The notes: generated by a model not told the origin, from the letters alone. A stretch of 22,225 bases of DNA from Euprymna scolopes (GCA_024364805.1 CM044488.1:32063388-32085612), one strand, 5' to 3'; counted from the stretch's first letter, positions 1 to 11,637 are shown. Program-made: numbers and translations.

Positions 1-658
1 TTATTATTTCTATTGTAATATTATATACAACTTATTATTTGTCCTCTTCACATATGATTTAGAATTTGACAGAATAGCAAAATCGACATATCCAACGAAA
101 ATGTAGGCTTCATAGACATAGCACAAATGCATTGATTATTCTTACTAACTCTCCTTCTCCTTCTCTCTTTTCTTTTTTATGCATTCTACAAGTTTCACAT
201 AATAACAAAATTTCTTATTCCCAACTAACACGTCATAACTTGTTTTACTTTTCAAGAGGTTAAAAAACATTGTGATGTGCATTGAAAGCAGACACCATTT
301 ACATTCTAAGCTTAAGCAATTACATTTCATAACCCAACAGCATCAGCTATCCGGATATTTTTCATGTTCAGCAGCCATCATGTTGTCATGCATTAGATTT
401 TCCTTCCTCTTTCTTCCCCCCTTTCTCCCCACCAGCATTTAATTTTTTTAACTTTAAAAATCAACTTTCCTTTACAAATTTCTCATGAAATATTTTCAAA
501 ATAATAAGTTGATTGTTCGTCTTTCTGTTTTTCTTTCTTTATATAATGGATGAATACAATAGGTGGCTATATCAAAAGAATTTAGTTAGCTCATATACAG
601 AATTTTTAATATTTCATTTTTATTATCAAAAGACTTCCTCAGAAAAAATAAAAAATAA

Positions 659-670
659 TATATATATATA

Positions 671-744
<74 letters not shown>
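659..744. repeat. (TA)n microsatellite
   Basis: An almost pure TA run with one TGCA interruption near its left end. It gives long tyrosine/isoleucine translations that are not genes. Confidence 0.97.
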
Positions 745-749
<5 letters not shown>

Positions 750-971
750 AGAATTACAGTCAAGTTTACCAAAATGATCCAAGATGGCAAAACTAAAATA
801 AATTAAAACTATATTACAGAATTAATATTATAAAGTAATCTCAACCAGATGTAAAAGCTCGATAAGACCAAGTAGTTAATAAAACATGTTAAAAAACACC
901 TTGAAAAAGAGTTAAAAACATATCTAATTTTAAAAAGGAAACACTAAATAAGTGGATAGTCCTTAATCCGT

Positions 972-1066
972 GGAGTTTCGAAGAAATACTTTCCTTCCCA
1001 TCAGAGGGTAGTATTTAGCAAAATGTGGGATCGAATTTTGCTTGCAAAAGTATTAAATGAAACTCC
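972..1066. repeat. Imperfect inverted repeat
   Basis: GGAGTTTC at the left (972-979) pairs with GAAACTCC at the right (1059-1066). Inside these, AAATACTTT (984-992) is roughly complementary to AAAGTATT (1047-1054). The interior is about 55 bp. This could be a decayed MITE, but no target-site duplication or family signature was recognised. Confidence 0.35.
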
Positions 1067-1512
1067 AAGTAAGTCATAGATCTTACTTGATAACAAAAAG
1101 TGAAGCAGAGGGAATATGGTGAATAAAAAAGTGATTTCACGTGAATGGATAGTCTGGTAAAGGGTAAAATATCCAATGATGGTAAAATCCAAAGATGCAG
1201 AATCCAAGAAAGTTAATTAAATTTCCATTCACACAAGTAAAATCCAAAGGAATCGCGTAATTGGAAGATGATCCAAAGTAATACAAAAAGCAGAAATCCG
1301 TGGAATAATTAAAAAAAGGTACAAGGAAAAGGGAAAGAATTCCAATATATTATTAAAAGAAAGATAAAATGTGCGTAAAAAAAGGAATGGAAGAAATATC
1401 TAGTGTTTGTATTGGTTAAATTTTCTTTCTTTGAAATGAAAAAAAGGACACATTTCAGTCGACAACGGCTTAAACTTGACCTTCGTACACACATCGCCTC
1501 AGTAAACAATAA

Positions 1513-1740
1513 GAGTTCGTTTTTTATATATTTACAAAAATTTAAAGTTTGGATTGATAATGAGTTATATTATTTATTCACGACCATGACTGATTTTTAC
1601 AGAGAGTGTGTTTATATATTTACAAAACTTTTTAATTTTCTAGAAGATTTTTGTGAATTGATATTTTTATTTTTAATAAAAATAAAAACGAGTTGTATTA
1701 TTTATTTGTGATCAAATTTATATATATTTACAAAACTTTA
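1513..1740 (+). repeat. Diverged direct repeats of roughly 100 bp
   Basis: The string TATATATTTACAAAA recurs near 1525, 1613 and 1722. GAGTT(A/G)TATTATTTATT recurs at 1562 and 1690. Spacing is uneven (about 90 to 130 bp), as expected of an old, degraded tandem duplication. No coding content is evident; the reading frame across it is low-complexity. Confidence 0.55.
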
Positions 1741-2129
1741 ATAAATGGATGTTGCATCATACAAAACATTAAATTACTTACCTAATCATTGGGAATTCAG
1801 GACGCTGATCTATTCTGTCGTGATCAGTGAAGGAGAAATTCTTCTAGACTGAGGCAATTATTATGCATAATAAAATCAGAAATATAAGCAAGAAGTATAA
1901 ACAAACAAGATTTGAAAAATGCATAATTTTTAAAACATTTTAATAAAACTATTTAAAGCAAACTTTTTAATGACAGAAGCAAATATAAAATAACTGAATG
2001 TTTCGTAGATTTTTGCAACCAAGATTGACTTTTTTATGTGTGGGTTTTTAATACAATTCAATATTTATTTAATTATTCTTTAAAACATTAACCTTAGCGA
2101 TTTTAAGTAATATTTTAAAATATTAAATT

Positions 2130-2240
2130 CAGGAGGTAGGTTGAGTTTGCTACAAAGTTCTTGGCAAAGAGTTTGGCTTTGTCAGATGCTAACGAAATCA
2201 CCTCAGGCCTGTTGATGATGGTTGGGATAGAAGACATGCA
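2130..2240 (-). mobile_element. LINE (non-LTR retrotransposon) fragment
   Basis: Reading the minus strand from 2240 gives an uninterrupted 37-codon stretch that includes SSIPTIINRPEVIS and then ASDKAKLFAKNFVANST. The RP-x(4,6)-ASDKAKLFAK-F-x-NS pattern is what I know from the segment before the reverse transcriptase fingers in animal LINE ORF2 proteins, where it reads like 'SDKAKLFAKxFxxNS'. Only this scrap is present; no RT catalytic motifs are seen nearby. Its 5' (element-sense) limit coincides with the left arm of the hairpin at 2238. The assignment rests on pattern memory, not on a search. Confidence 0.6.
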
Positions 2241-2316
2241 TCGATTTAAGACCATGTTTGTTATTTACCGACACTATGAGTTTTGGTAAATAACAAACAT
2301 GGTCTTAAATTGATGC
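2238..2316. repeat. 79-nt near-perfect inverted repeat (hairpin)
   Basis: The left arm 2238-2269 and right arm 2285-2316 are 32 bp each and complementary at 31 positions; the exception is CGATT against AATTG near the base. The loop, 2270-2284, is 15 nt. Pairing stops abruptly outside the arms. A transcript from either strand would fold into a pre-miRNA-sized stem. No terminal motif of a known MITE family was recognised. Confidence 0.85.
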
Positions 2317-2417
2317 AACCTCTGTTCTTCTATTTTGGACTTGTTCAACTAAGCATACAAGACACTCGCATTTTCTATAATCCTTTTACAGTGATTGCTG
2401 GTAGTTCTAAAGGTAAT

Positions 2418-2547
2418 GTTATGGCTCACTTGAAAAAAAAAAAAAAAAAAGATTAAACCTAGATATCTCTTAACAATAAATCTTTAAAAAATTCATTTTT
2501 TTATGACTCCCTTAAAAAAATAAAACTTGGTTATGGCTCACTTAAAA
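2418..2547 (+). repeat. Diverged short direct repeats with poly(A)
   Basis: GTTATGGCTCACTT occurs at 2418-2431 and again at 2530-2543. A weaker copy (TTATGACTCCCTTAAAA) lies at 2501-2517. An A-run of about 18 follows the first copy. Each copy runs into A-rich sequence, so these may be old tail or tandem duplications. Confidence 0.5.
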
Positions 2548-2736
2548 TTTGGGAAAAATAAAACTGAAAATCTACGAAAAACAGTATACAAATGAAAAGA
2601 TGTTAAAATAGCTGCAATTCAACTGCTTATCTCTACTCAAGATACACAGCCCTCCTAAAATAAATATTCCAAAAAAGATCTGTCAAAATAAAGCACCATA
2701 ATAAACAACAAACCACATCACTGAACATACAATGTG

Positions 2737-2961
2737 TTAGGAACACAAAGTATCAAATCTTTTACCAAAATGACTGGAATCAGCAATCAGCCAAACATTG
2801 TTGATGAGAGATAACTTGGGTAACTCCAAACATGATTGCACTTGAATCAAAGATGAATAATCTTGTTTTACTTTGCACACCATTGCATATACACATTCTA
2901 TTTCATACACTTCATCCACCCATAAGATAACTGTTTCTTTATTTATGTCTCTTCTAGGCAT
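2737..2961 (-). other. Unassigned 74-codon reading frame
   Basis: The minus strand from 2961 reads MPRRDINKETVILWVDEV and so on, ending near LIADSSHFGKRFDTLCS. Unlike most frames here, its composition is balanced: charged residues, three Cys and few low-complexity runs. I do not recognise the protein. It could be a piece of an old transposon or retrocopy, or chance. No splice context or flanking homology supports it as a host exon, and it lies antisense to the NRF-6-like gene. Confidence 0.25.
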
Positions 2962-3930
2962 CGCTTTTTAAATGAATAATTTTAGTTTAACTTTTAATAA
3001 AAATATGTGTTTCTCTTGTTATTGTAACTTTTATAATTAGGCAAGTATGGAAATGAAAAAAAAAATGCAAAAGCACAGAAATCTTATTAAATTAAAACAT
3101 AAAAACAATTTACTTACAATAATAAATCCACTAAAATGTGCTTTGTTTTTCTTTTTCAAAAAAAGTCATACATTTAAATTTTGTGTTAACAGAATCAATT
3201 ACCTCATAACTCTAAAAAAATTGAAATGAATTTGGGAGCATTTAAACTGTCTAGTTATAATTTTATAAACATTACCTTAACAAAATTATAATTTTATAAA
3301 AATATGATTCAATTAAATTAAGTTTGTAAGTTTAATTTTCAAAATCTTATTTTACAAAAAGTAATAAGTTATTTAAAAACAAATACTTAAGAAAAAAAAC
3401 AAAAAAAACAAAATGAAAGAACTTTAGGGTGACATAAGGTAGGTACAGTTATATATTGTCATCCACGATTGTCAGAGACTGTTTTGCTGTATTGCAGCAC
3501 TTCAGTGTGGCGAGACGGGTTGCATTTTGAACTGAAATGGAAATCTAGTCATTTTTTTTGTTTTGTTTTTTTCTGATAGTTTGAGCTTGAAAATTCTCAA
3601 TACCTCTTAGCATGATGCACTTCAGTGCAATGCTAAAGCAATAACTCAATACTAGTAATAACAATATTTCTGATCTTTATGAATGAGGCTAAGAAAATTA
3701 AGATGAACATTAGTCTTTGAATCAAGAGAGCAGGAAGAATAAAAGCTTCATCCCTTTGATAAGAACCCTAACCGTGGTTGTCCACTATCAACAACACAGA
3801 CTCTAACATCTGTTTGACAACTACATAGTCTGACAAAATCTTTCTAACGTCCAGGAGTGATTGCATGAAATATTTTGTGATGGGAGATGTTCATTAAGTG
3901 ATTGTATTTATTTTTTGTTTTCTTCTTCAG

Positions 3931-4023
3931 TGGAATGTTGGTCGCTTATGGAATGCTGAAAATCCTGACAGAAAGACAAGGGAAAATGAATTGGATTTAT
4001 TTTTATGTTCATCGATTTTACCG
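3931..4023 (+). CDS. NRF-6-like acyltransferase, exon A (partial gene)
   Basis: This is an internal exon of a host gene in the NRF-6 / acyltransferase-3 family, multi-pass membrane proteins that in C. elegans are linked to fluoxetine response and yolk or lipid handling. The 93-nt exon is preceded by a T-rich tract ending TTCTTCAG at 3930. It starts with the last base of a split codon, followed by 30 codons. These read GMLVAYGMLKILTERQGK, then MNWIYFYVHRFY, and end with CG of an Arg codon completed by exon B. The family consensus here is 'SGFLxxYxxL...FYxHRxxRLTP', so the H-R residues and the split Arg fit exactly. The donor at 4024 is GTACTT, a weak site. The first base and the Gly fit a preceding 'LSG' motif whose exon lies outside the window. 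Confidence 0.93.
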
Positions 4024-4239
4024 GTACTTTTTTCTTTGATTTTTAAATGTGAAACAAGGAAATGTACAATTTGTCTTTTTCTGATTTATCTGTTTAGTCT
4101 GCTGCACGTTTAGCAATTCAAATGCTGTTTCAAATTAAAGTCTGATAGATCAATGCAAATAATAATTAATATTTAAATTTAACAAACCCAAACAGAATTG
4201 CATTTATTAAATAACTTCAAAACTAATCCACTTATATAA

Positions 4240-5240
4240 TTATCCATCTGACATCTTCTTCACGAGATATTTAGATGATATCCTCATCCTAACATCATCT
4301 CTTGAAGAAGCTAATGAAATATTCATCAAGTTCCAAAACACAGACCCACATATCAAATTTACCATAGAACACCCTAACACATTCGGACATCTATCATTAC
4401 TCGATTTCACACAAACAGAAACATTTCACAGAAACAGGCCAAGTAAACACCAACTTCTATAAAAAAATCCGCTTGCGGTGACATTTTCGTGAACTAGTCA
4501 GCACTCGCTACACCAGCAAAAATAAGTTATACTGTAAATGAAACAAACCGCATTCGCAACAGATGCACAAATGAAATGGACAAGATCACCTCCATTAAAA
4601 AATTCCATCAAACCCTACAACTAAATGGATACCCCAATAAAAACCATACAACACATTAATACACTTAAAAGAAAACAAACACACAAAATAACTAACACAT
4701 GCTTTCTTAAAATACCACATTTTAATGATAAGATAACTACAGCCATACGTGAAGCCATTCACAAAGAGCAGCTAGACATACAACTTGCACACACCAGCCC
4801 AATGTTAAGACAGCACCTATCTAAAACCGAAACTACATCTATGAACAACACAACTCTTTATACAACTGCCCCATAAAAACACAGGATTATGCGAACACGC
4901 ATATTCAGTATATCAAATTCAATGCAAAATTTGTAATGAATCATATGTCGGAAGTTCTATAAGACCATTGCATATCCAAATTAAAGAACACATTACCAAC
5001 AAAACATCATCATTCTTCTCTAGAACATAATCCAGATAAAAACATAAATATGAAAATATTAGCAAATGATGGGAATCGGGGAAACCTCAGATTAAAAGAA
5101 TCAATACTAATTGAAAAGTGAAAACCAAAAATTAACAGTAAAACAAAAAATCTAACATATTTCTAATAAGACATAAACAGACTAATGTTTTCCATATACG
5201 GTCTCAGCCGTAACTCATACAGCAAAAAAAAAAAAAAAAA
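4240..5240 (+). mobile_element. Penelope-like element remnant (RT palm to GIY-YIG)
   Basis: A decayed + strand copy of a Penelope-like retroelement, truncated at its 5' side and carrying several breaks. Recognisable parts in order: the RT palm motif RYLDDILIL with YLDD at 4268-4279, followed by EEANEIF and IKFTIEHP; a middle region near 4625-4870; a GIY-YIG endonuclease core reading VYQIQCKICNESYVGSS (from 4908), where the Cys-x2-Cys and the YVGS are typical of PLEs; and a C-terminal segment NLRLKESILIEK near 5085-5120. An A-run of about 17 at 5224-5240 may be the remains of the 3' tail. It lies about 220 bp downstream of exon A in the same orientation as the host gene. Confidence 0.85.
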
Positions 5241-5333
5241 TACTCACTTTAATAGCTACATAATCTAAATATATTAACGAATGAAGAAATAAGTATATAT
5301 TTTCTCTTTAATTAACTGTATCTAAATTAAATT

Positions 5334-6000
<667 letters not shown>

Positions 6001-6046
6001 TCTTTGGGATTTAAATCTAAATAAAGCAGCCATTTTACAATTTACA

Positions 6047-6099
6047 TCCTATAGAGAGGATTTATTTCTCCACTGACGATGGGTTATTACCTGAAAGGA
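6047..6099 (+). ncRNA. Hammerhead-ribozyme-like fold (candidate, type III arrangement)
   Basis: All invariant core positions of a hammerhead can be laid out. The box CTGACGA is at 6073-6079 and GAAA at 6093-6096. Stem III pairs 6047-6050 (TCCT) with 6096-6099 (AGGA), including the required A15.1-U16.1 pair. A6051 sits at the H17 cleavage position. Stem I is 6052-6059 with 6065-6072: T-A, one A/C mismatch, GAGA with TCTC, then two G-T wobbles. Stem II is 6081-6084 with 6089-6092 and a TATT loop, closed by a G-T wobble next to the core. T6080 is an extra base between the CTGACGA box and stem II, which argues for decay or chance. Confidence 0.35.
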
Positions 6100-6480
6100 C
6101 CGTTGGAATTAAATACCACCCACAGTTGAAATTCAGATAGATAAATGAAAAAATATATTTAAAAAAAAAATAGATACATAATAAATAAATAAAATAAAAA
6201 AATATTGATTTATTTATTATTCATATATTTATTTATCTTCACACAACGACTGTACATTCCTGCATTGTTCTAGCCTTCTAAAATACCTTTAAGAAAATAC
6301 TGAAGTTTATTCAATTTGCTTACATAGACTTGAGATGCTTTACTGTAGCCTTTTTATTGTGGTCTTTTTAGAAATGGAATTGGATTTTTGCATTTTAAAG
6401 ATTTTAAAACTGAGAGAAAATTAAATGTAATAATATATAATTTTTTAATGATAATATCTGACATATTTATATAACTCTCT

Positions 6481-6700
6481 TCTATAATATAAAGGGCAAT
6501 GTATGTGTGTTTATATGTCCAGTGCAATGCTACATGGCCAACTAAATGAAAGACTGTCCTATCTCTACTCACCAGTAGTCGCTTTTATCTCACCAACAAC
6601 TTACCCACAATGCATTGCACTTCCCGCCTCTGTTTATTCAACAAATTCTCCTTTATTCCCAATCTTTTTTTTTATTCATTTTAAAATGGTGTTAGGCAGA
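6481..6700 (+). mobile_element. Helitron-type 5' end (candidate)
   Basis: The sequence starts TCTATAATATAAAGGGCAAT, followed by a TGTGTGTTTATATGTCC segment. This resembles the 5' ends of non-autonomous animal Helitrons, which begin with TC and often read TCTATA(A/T)TATAAA... followed by a TGT-rich stretch and a TGTCC. No matching 3' hairpin plus CTAG end was found close downstream, so the right limit is arbitrary. Confidence 0.4.
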
Positions 6701-7090
6701 TGACAATGTGATCTCCAACCCCGAAATTGCATTGGAGGAATGATTTTCTATTTAAATTATAAGTTAGTTATGTAAAAATTATAAAGAAAAAACCGACTTA
6801 ATGAAATATTAATAAGTTTGGATTCTAGTTAAGGCTAGTAATATATTTTTCATGAGGTTGATTCTCAAGATTTTGTGATGGTAGAATAGATGACCAGTTT
6901 CTGGTGGAACTGACCATGTGTATATCACTAATTAATCCCTATTAAAATGATACAACACGAACGAGAGTCATATATATTAGGATATGTCCTGTACAAGCAT
7001 GCCGTGTAAAGAGACAAGCCAAGAGAACTTGATTCAGAGGAAGTCCCTTTTGCAGAATCTTGTGACTCTACGAATTTAGCAGTTCTTCCC

Positions 7091-10000
7091 CTCATTCTCT
7101 TAATAAAAAAATATGTCATTCTCATAACATATTAATTAATAAAAAATAATATGTCATTCTCTTAACATAACATTAACATTAATAAAAAATAATATGTCAT
7201 TCTCATAACATATTAATTAATAAAAAATAATATGTCATTCTCTTAACATAAAAAATCAATAAAAAATATCTCATTTTCTTAACATATTAATTAATATGTC
7301 ATAAGATAATATGTCATTCTCATAACATATTAATTAATAAAAGATAATATGTCATTCTCATAATATGTCATAAGATAATATGTCATTCTCATAACATTAA
7401 TTAATAAAAGATAATATGTCATTCTCATAACATATTAATTTATAAAAAATAATATGTCATTCTCTTAACATATTAATTAATAAAAAATAATATGTCATTC
7501 TCTTAACATAAAAAATTTATAAAAAATAATATGTCATTCACTTATTATATTGATTAATAAAAAAAAATATGTCATTTTCTTAACATATTGATTGATAAAC
7601 ATATGTCATTATCTAAAAATATTGATTAATAAAAATAATATGTCATTTTCTTAACATATTAATTAATAAAAAATAATATGTCATTCTCTTAACATATTAA
7701 TTAATAAAAGAAATAATATGTCCATTCTCTTAACATATTGATTAATAAAAAATAATATGTAATTTTCTTAACATATTAATTAATAAAAATAATATGTCAT
7801 TCTCTTAGTATATTAATTAATAAAAAAATTATGTCATTCTCTTAACATATTAATTGATAAAAAATAATATGTAATTTTCTTAACATATTAATTAATAAAA
7901 AATAATATATTATTCTCTTAATATTAAATGTTTAATAATATGTTATTCTCTTAGTATTTAATGTTTAACATATTAATAAAAAATATGTCATTCTCTTAAC
8001 ATATTAATTAATAAAAAATAATATTTCATTCTCTTAACATAAAAAAATGAATAAAAAATAACATGTCATTTTCTTAAAATATTAATAAAAAATAATATGT
8101 CAGCTTCTTAACATATTAATTAATAAAAAAATAATATGTAATTTTCTTAACATATTAATTAATAGAAAATAATGTTATTCTCTTAACATATTGATTAATA
8201 AAAATAATATGACATTTTCTTAACGTATTAATTAATAAAAAATATGTAATTCTCTTAAAATATTAATTAATAAAAAATATTTCATTCTCTTAATATATTA
8301 ATAAAAAATGATATATCATTTTCTTAACATATTGATTAATAAGAAATAAATATGTCATTCTCTTAACATACTGATTAATAAAAAATAATGTCATTTTCTT
8401 AAAATATTGATTAATAAAAAGTAATATGTTATATTAATTAATAATAAAATATATGTTATTCTCTTAACATGTTTATTAATAAAAAATATATCATGTTCTT
8501 GACATAGTAATTAAGAAAAAATATGTTTTTTCTTAACATATTAATTACTAAAAAAAATACTTAATTCTTTTAACATATTAATCAATAAAAAATAACATGT
8601 CATTATATTAACATATTAATTAATAAAAAATAGTATATTATTTTCTTAACATATAAATCATTAAAAAATATATCATTTTCCTAAAATATTAATTTATAAA
8701 AAATAATATGTCACTCTCTCAATATATAAATTAATAAAAAATAATGTCATTTTCTTAATATATTAATTAATAAAAAGATAATATGTCATTCTCTTAACAT
8801 ATTAATTAATAAAAAAACAATATGTCTTTCTCTTAACATATTAATTAATAAAAAATAATTTGTCATTCTCTTAACATAAAAAATCAATGAAAAATAATAT
8901 GTAATTTTCTTAACATATTTATTAATAAAAAATAATATGTCATTTCCTTAACATATTTATTAATAAGAAATAATATGACATTTTCTTAACATATTAATTA
9001 ATAAAAAATGTCATTCTCTTAAAATATTAATTAATAAAAAATAATAAGTCATTCTCTTAATATATTAATAAAAAATAATATGTCATTTTCTTAACATATT
9101 GATTAATAAAAAATAATATGTCATTCTCTTAGCATATTAATTAATAAAAAATATGTCATTTTCTTAACATTTTAATTTAAAAAAATATGTGTCATTTTCT
9201 TAACATATTAATCTTTAAAAATAATATGTCATTTTCTTAAAATATTAATTAATAAAAAATAATATGTCACTCTCTTAATATATTAATTAATAAAAAATAA
9301 TATGTCATTCTCTTAACATAAAAAATCAATAAGAAATAATATGTCATTCTCTTAATATAAAAAATCAATAAAAAATAATATGTCATTTTGTTAACATATT
9401 AATTAATAGAAAATTTTCTATTATCTTAACATATTAATTAATGAAAAATAATATATAATTTTCTTAACATATTAATTAATCAAAAATAATATGTCATTCT
9501 TTTAACATTTTACTTAATAAAATATAATATGTCATTCTCATAACATATTAATTAATACAAATAATATGTCATTCACTTAACATAAAAAATCAATAAAAAA
9601 TATGTCATTCTCTTAATATATTAATTAATAAAAAATAATATGTCACTCTCTTAATCTTAATATAGTAATCGATAAAAATAATATGTCATTTTTTTTAACA
9701 TATTAGTTAATAAAAAATATGTACTTCTCTAAACATATTAATTAATAAAAAATATGTCATTCGCTTAACATATTAATTAATAAAAACTATTATGTCATTC
9801 TCTTAGCATGAAAAAATCAAAAAAATAATATGTCATTCTCTTAACATATTAATTAATAAAAATAATATGTCATTCTCTTAATATATTAATTAATAAAAAA
9901 ATAATATGTCATTCTTTTTACATATTAATTAATACAAAATAATATGTCACTCTCTTAATATATGAATTAATAAAAAAATAATGTCATTCTCTTAATATAT

Positions 10001-10464
10001 ATTATTATATAATATTATATATATATTATTTATATAATAAAAAATTATATGTCATTAATTAATAAAAAAAATAATATGTCATCTTCTAAACATATTAATT
10101 AATAAAAAAATATGTTATTCTCTTAACATAAAAAAATCAATAAAAAATAATATGTAATTTTCTTAAGATATTAATTAATAAAAAATAATATCTCATTTTC
10201 TTAACATATTAATTAATATAGATAATATGTCATTCTTTTAACATATTAATTAATAAAAAATAATATGTCATTCTCTTAACATATAATTCAATAAAAAATA
10301 ATATGTTATTTTCGTAACATATTAATTAATAAAAAATAATATGTCATTTTCTTTACATATTAATTAATAAAAGAATAATACGTCATTCTCTTAACATATA
10401 AATTAATATAAAATAATATGTCATTCTCTCAAAATAAAAAAATCAATAAAAAATAATATGTCAT
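7091..10464 (+). repeat. 3.4-kb AT-rich minisatellite, about 38-bp unit
   Basis: An imperfect tandem array of roughly 85-90 units. The typical unit reads AATATGTCATTCTCTTAAC, then ATATTAATTAATAAAAA. Units vary between TTCTCTT, TTTTCTT and TTCTCAT, and in length by several bases. A second variant replaces the TATTAATTAAT part with AAAAAATCAAT; copies lie near 7248, 8875, 9318, 9358, 9577 and 10440. The centre near 10000-10040 is disrupted by a TA-rich palindromic patch. No reading frame of note crosses it. The right end is sharp at ATGTCAT|CTGCAAAATGG. Confidence 0.95.
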
Positions 10465-11196
10465 CTGCAAAATGGCCTACATCACATGTTATCTTAGCAT
10501 TAAACAAATTAAACTTATAATTGACAAAATGACAGACCACTATAATTAAGTGTGTATATATTAAATGCTTTTATTACATAATAGGGTTCAATCCCACAAA
10601 AGAATCTTCATACAATAGCCAACAGGACGGAGGTCGAATAAAAAAAAGTCAGGAAAACAAAACCATATCTTTCTCTTCTTTTTTTTATAATGCAAAAATG
10701 GTTATTTGAGTCTGAACGCAAATATAAGAAACATATTCAAACGTAAATGTCTTAAGAAATTAATTTAGCTGTTCATGGGCTTGTGAAGCATTTTGGTGTA
10801 AAATAAGAATAACAAACACAAAATACTTGGTTGATGAAAACATGCAGCATCCAAATGGAATAAAATGTCTAAAAAAATATTTTCCGTTCCAAAGTTTTCT
10901 GAGAATTTGGTATATAATGACACAGTCTGATATAATCCAATCTGCCGTTTTGTGTCTCTCGACATTATAAGGTTCTAAAAGGTAGTTCCGTTAATTTCCC
11001 ATTGATGAACCATTTCCCATGATCTGGTACAAGATCCGTTCTTTCACATTCCATGTCATGCAGCAACCTCTTGCTTGCATCTTTGTGTAATTTAATAATA
11101 TTTCTACATCTCTTTTACATCACTGTGCAATATGTAATTATATACATATGCCTTGGACATAGGCATGGTTTTTAGAGGTCTTTCCTTTAATTTGCT
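10465..11196. other. Intronic sequence without recognised genes
   Basis: A stretch of less repetitive sequence after the minisatellite. GGGTTCAATCCCAC near 10584 resembles a Pol III B box, but no A box or tRNA fold accompanies it. ATGCCT and AGGCAT around 11149-11169 form a 6-bp stem. I see no coding motif. Confidence 0.6.
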
Positions 11197-11637
11197 ATGT
11201 GGGAGAATCTAGATGTAGATGGCTTTGATCCTTTCCATCATATTGTTATATATATATATAAATTAAATGGGTTACATCACAGATTAGATAATCAAATGAG
11301 TTATTGTCTTACTAAATATTACAAAGATAATATTTTCAAGACGATCCTAGCCAAAAAGGTAAAGCTCAATATTTTAAAAATAAAGTACGATATAAATGTA
11401 AGAATTGAAGTTAAATTCTCTAGATTGAAATATACATAGAAATATATTCAATTTGAGAACTTTAGTAACCATGACGACAATGTTGCCATAAATAGTGCAC
11501 AACCTAACACCCAAGTTATAAATGAAACCACCCCTGAAAATAACACGGATCTAAATATCCCTCTCACTTCAACAAATATCTCCAATATCCAGAATAGGAA
11601 TTTAAATAATGGAAATACTATAAATACCTTTCTTAAA

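Larger units (their letters stand above)
1..3930. other. Non-coding AT-rich flank, probably upstream intron
   Basis: Exon A begins with a split codon behind a good polypyrimidine tract and AG, so the gene must have at least one earlier exon and this stretch is most simply its upstream intron. I looked for the preceding family motif (a VDTFFxLS-type segment, which should end just before the Gly of exon A) and did not find it here. The region holds a (TA)n run, diverged direct repeats, a LINE scrap and hairpins, each listed separately. The rest shows no gene, apart from one unassigned minus-strand reading frame at 2737-2961. Confidence 0.6.

Noticed and set aside
513-806. Open frame with a long Tyr-Ile block
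   Set aside because: Product of the (TA)n run. The frames at 5772-6033, 12790-13101 and 14820-15116 have the same cause.
6928-7125. 65-codon minus-strand frame with some Ser-rich content
   Set aside because: Part of it runs into the minisatellite and no family motif is visible.
7091-10464. CRISPR-like array
   Set aside because: Units are contiguous with no unique spacers, and the context is an animal intron, so it is a minisatellite.
10584-10597. GGGTTCAATCCCAC, a Pol III B-box-like string (possible SINE or tRNA)
   Set aside because: No A box at the right distance and no cloverleaf; a chance match is likely.
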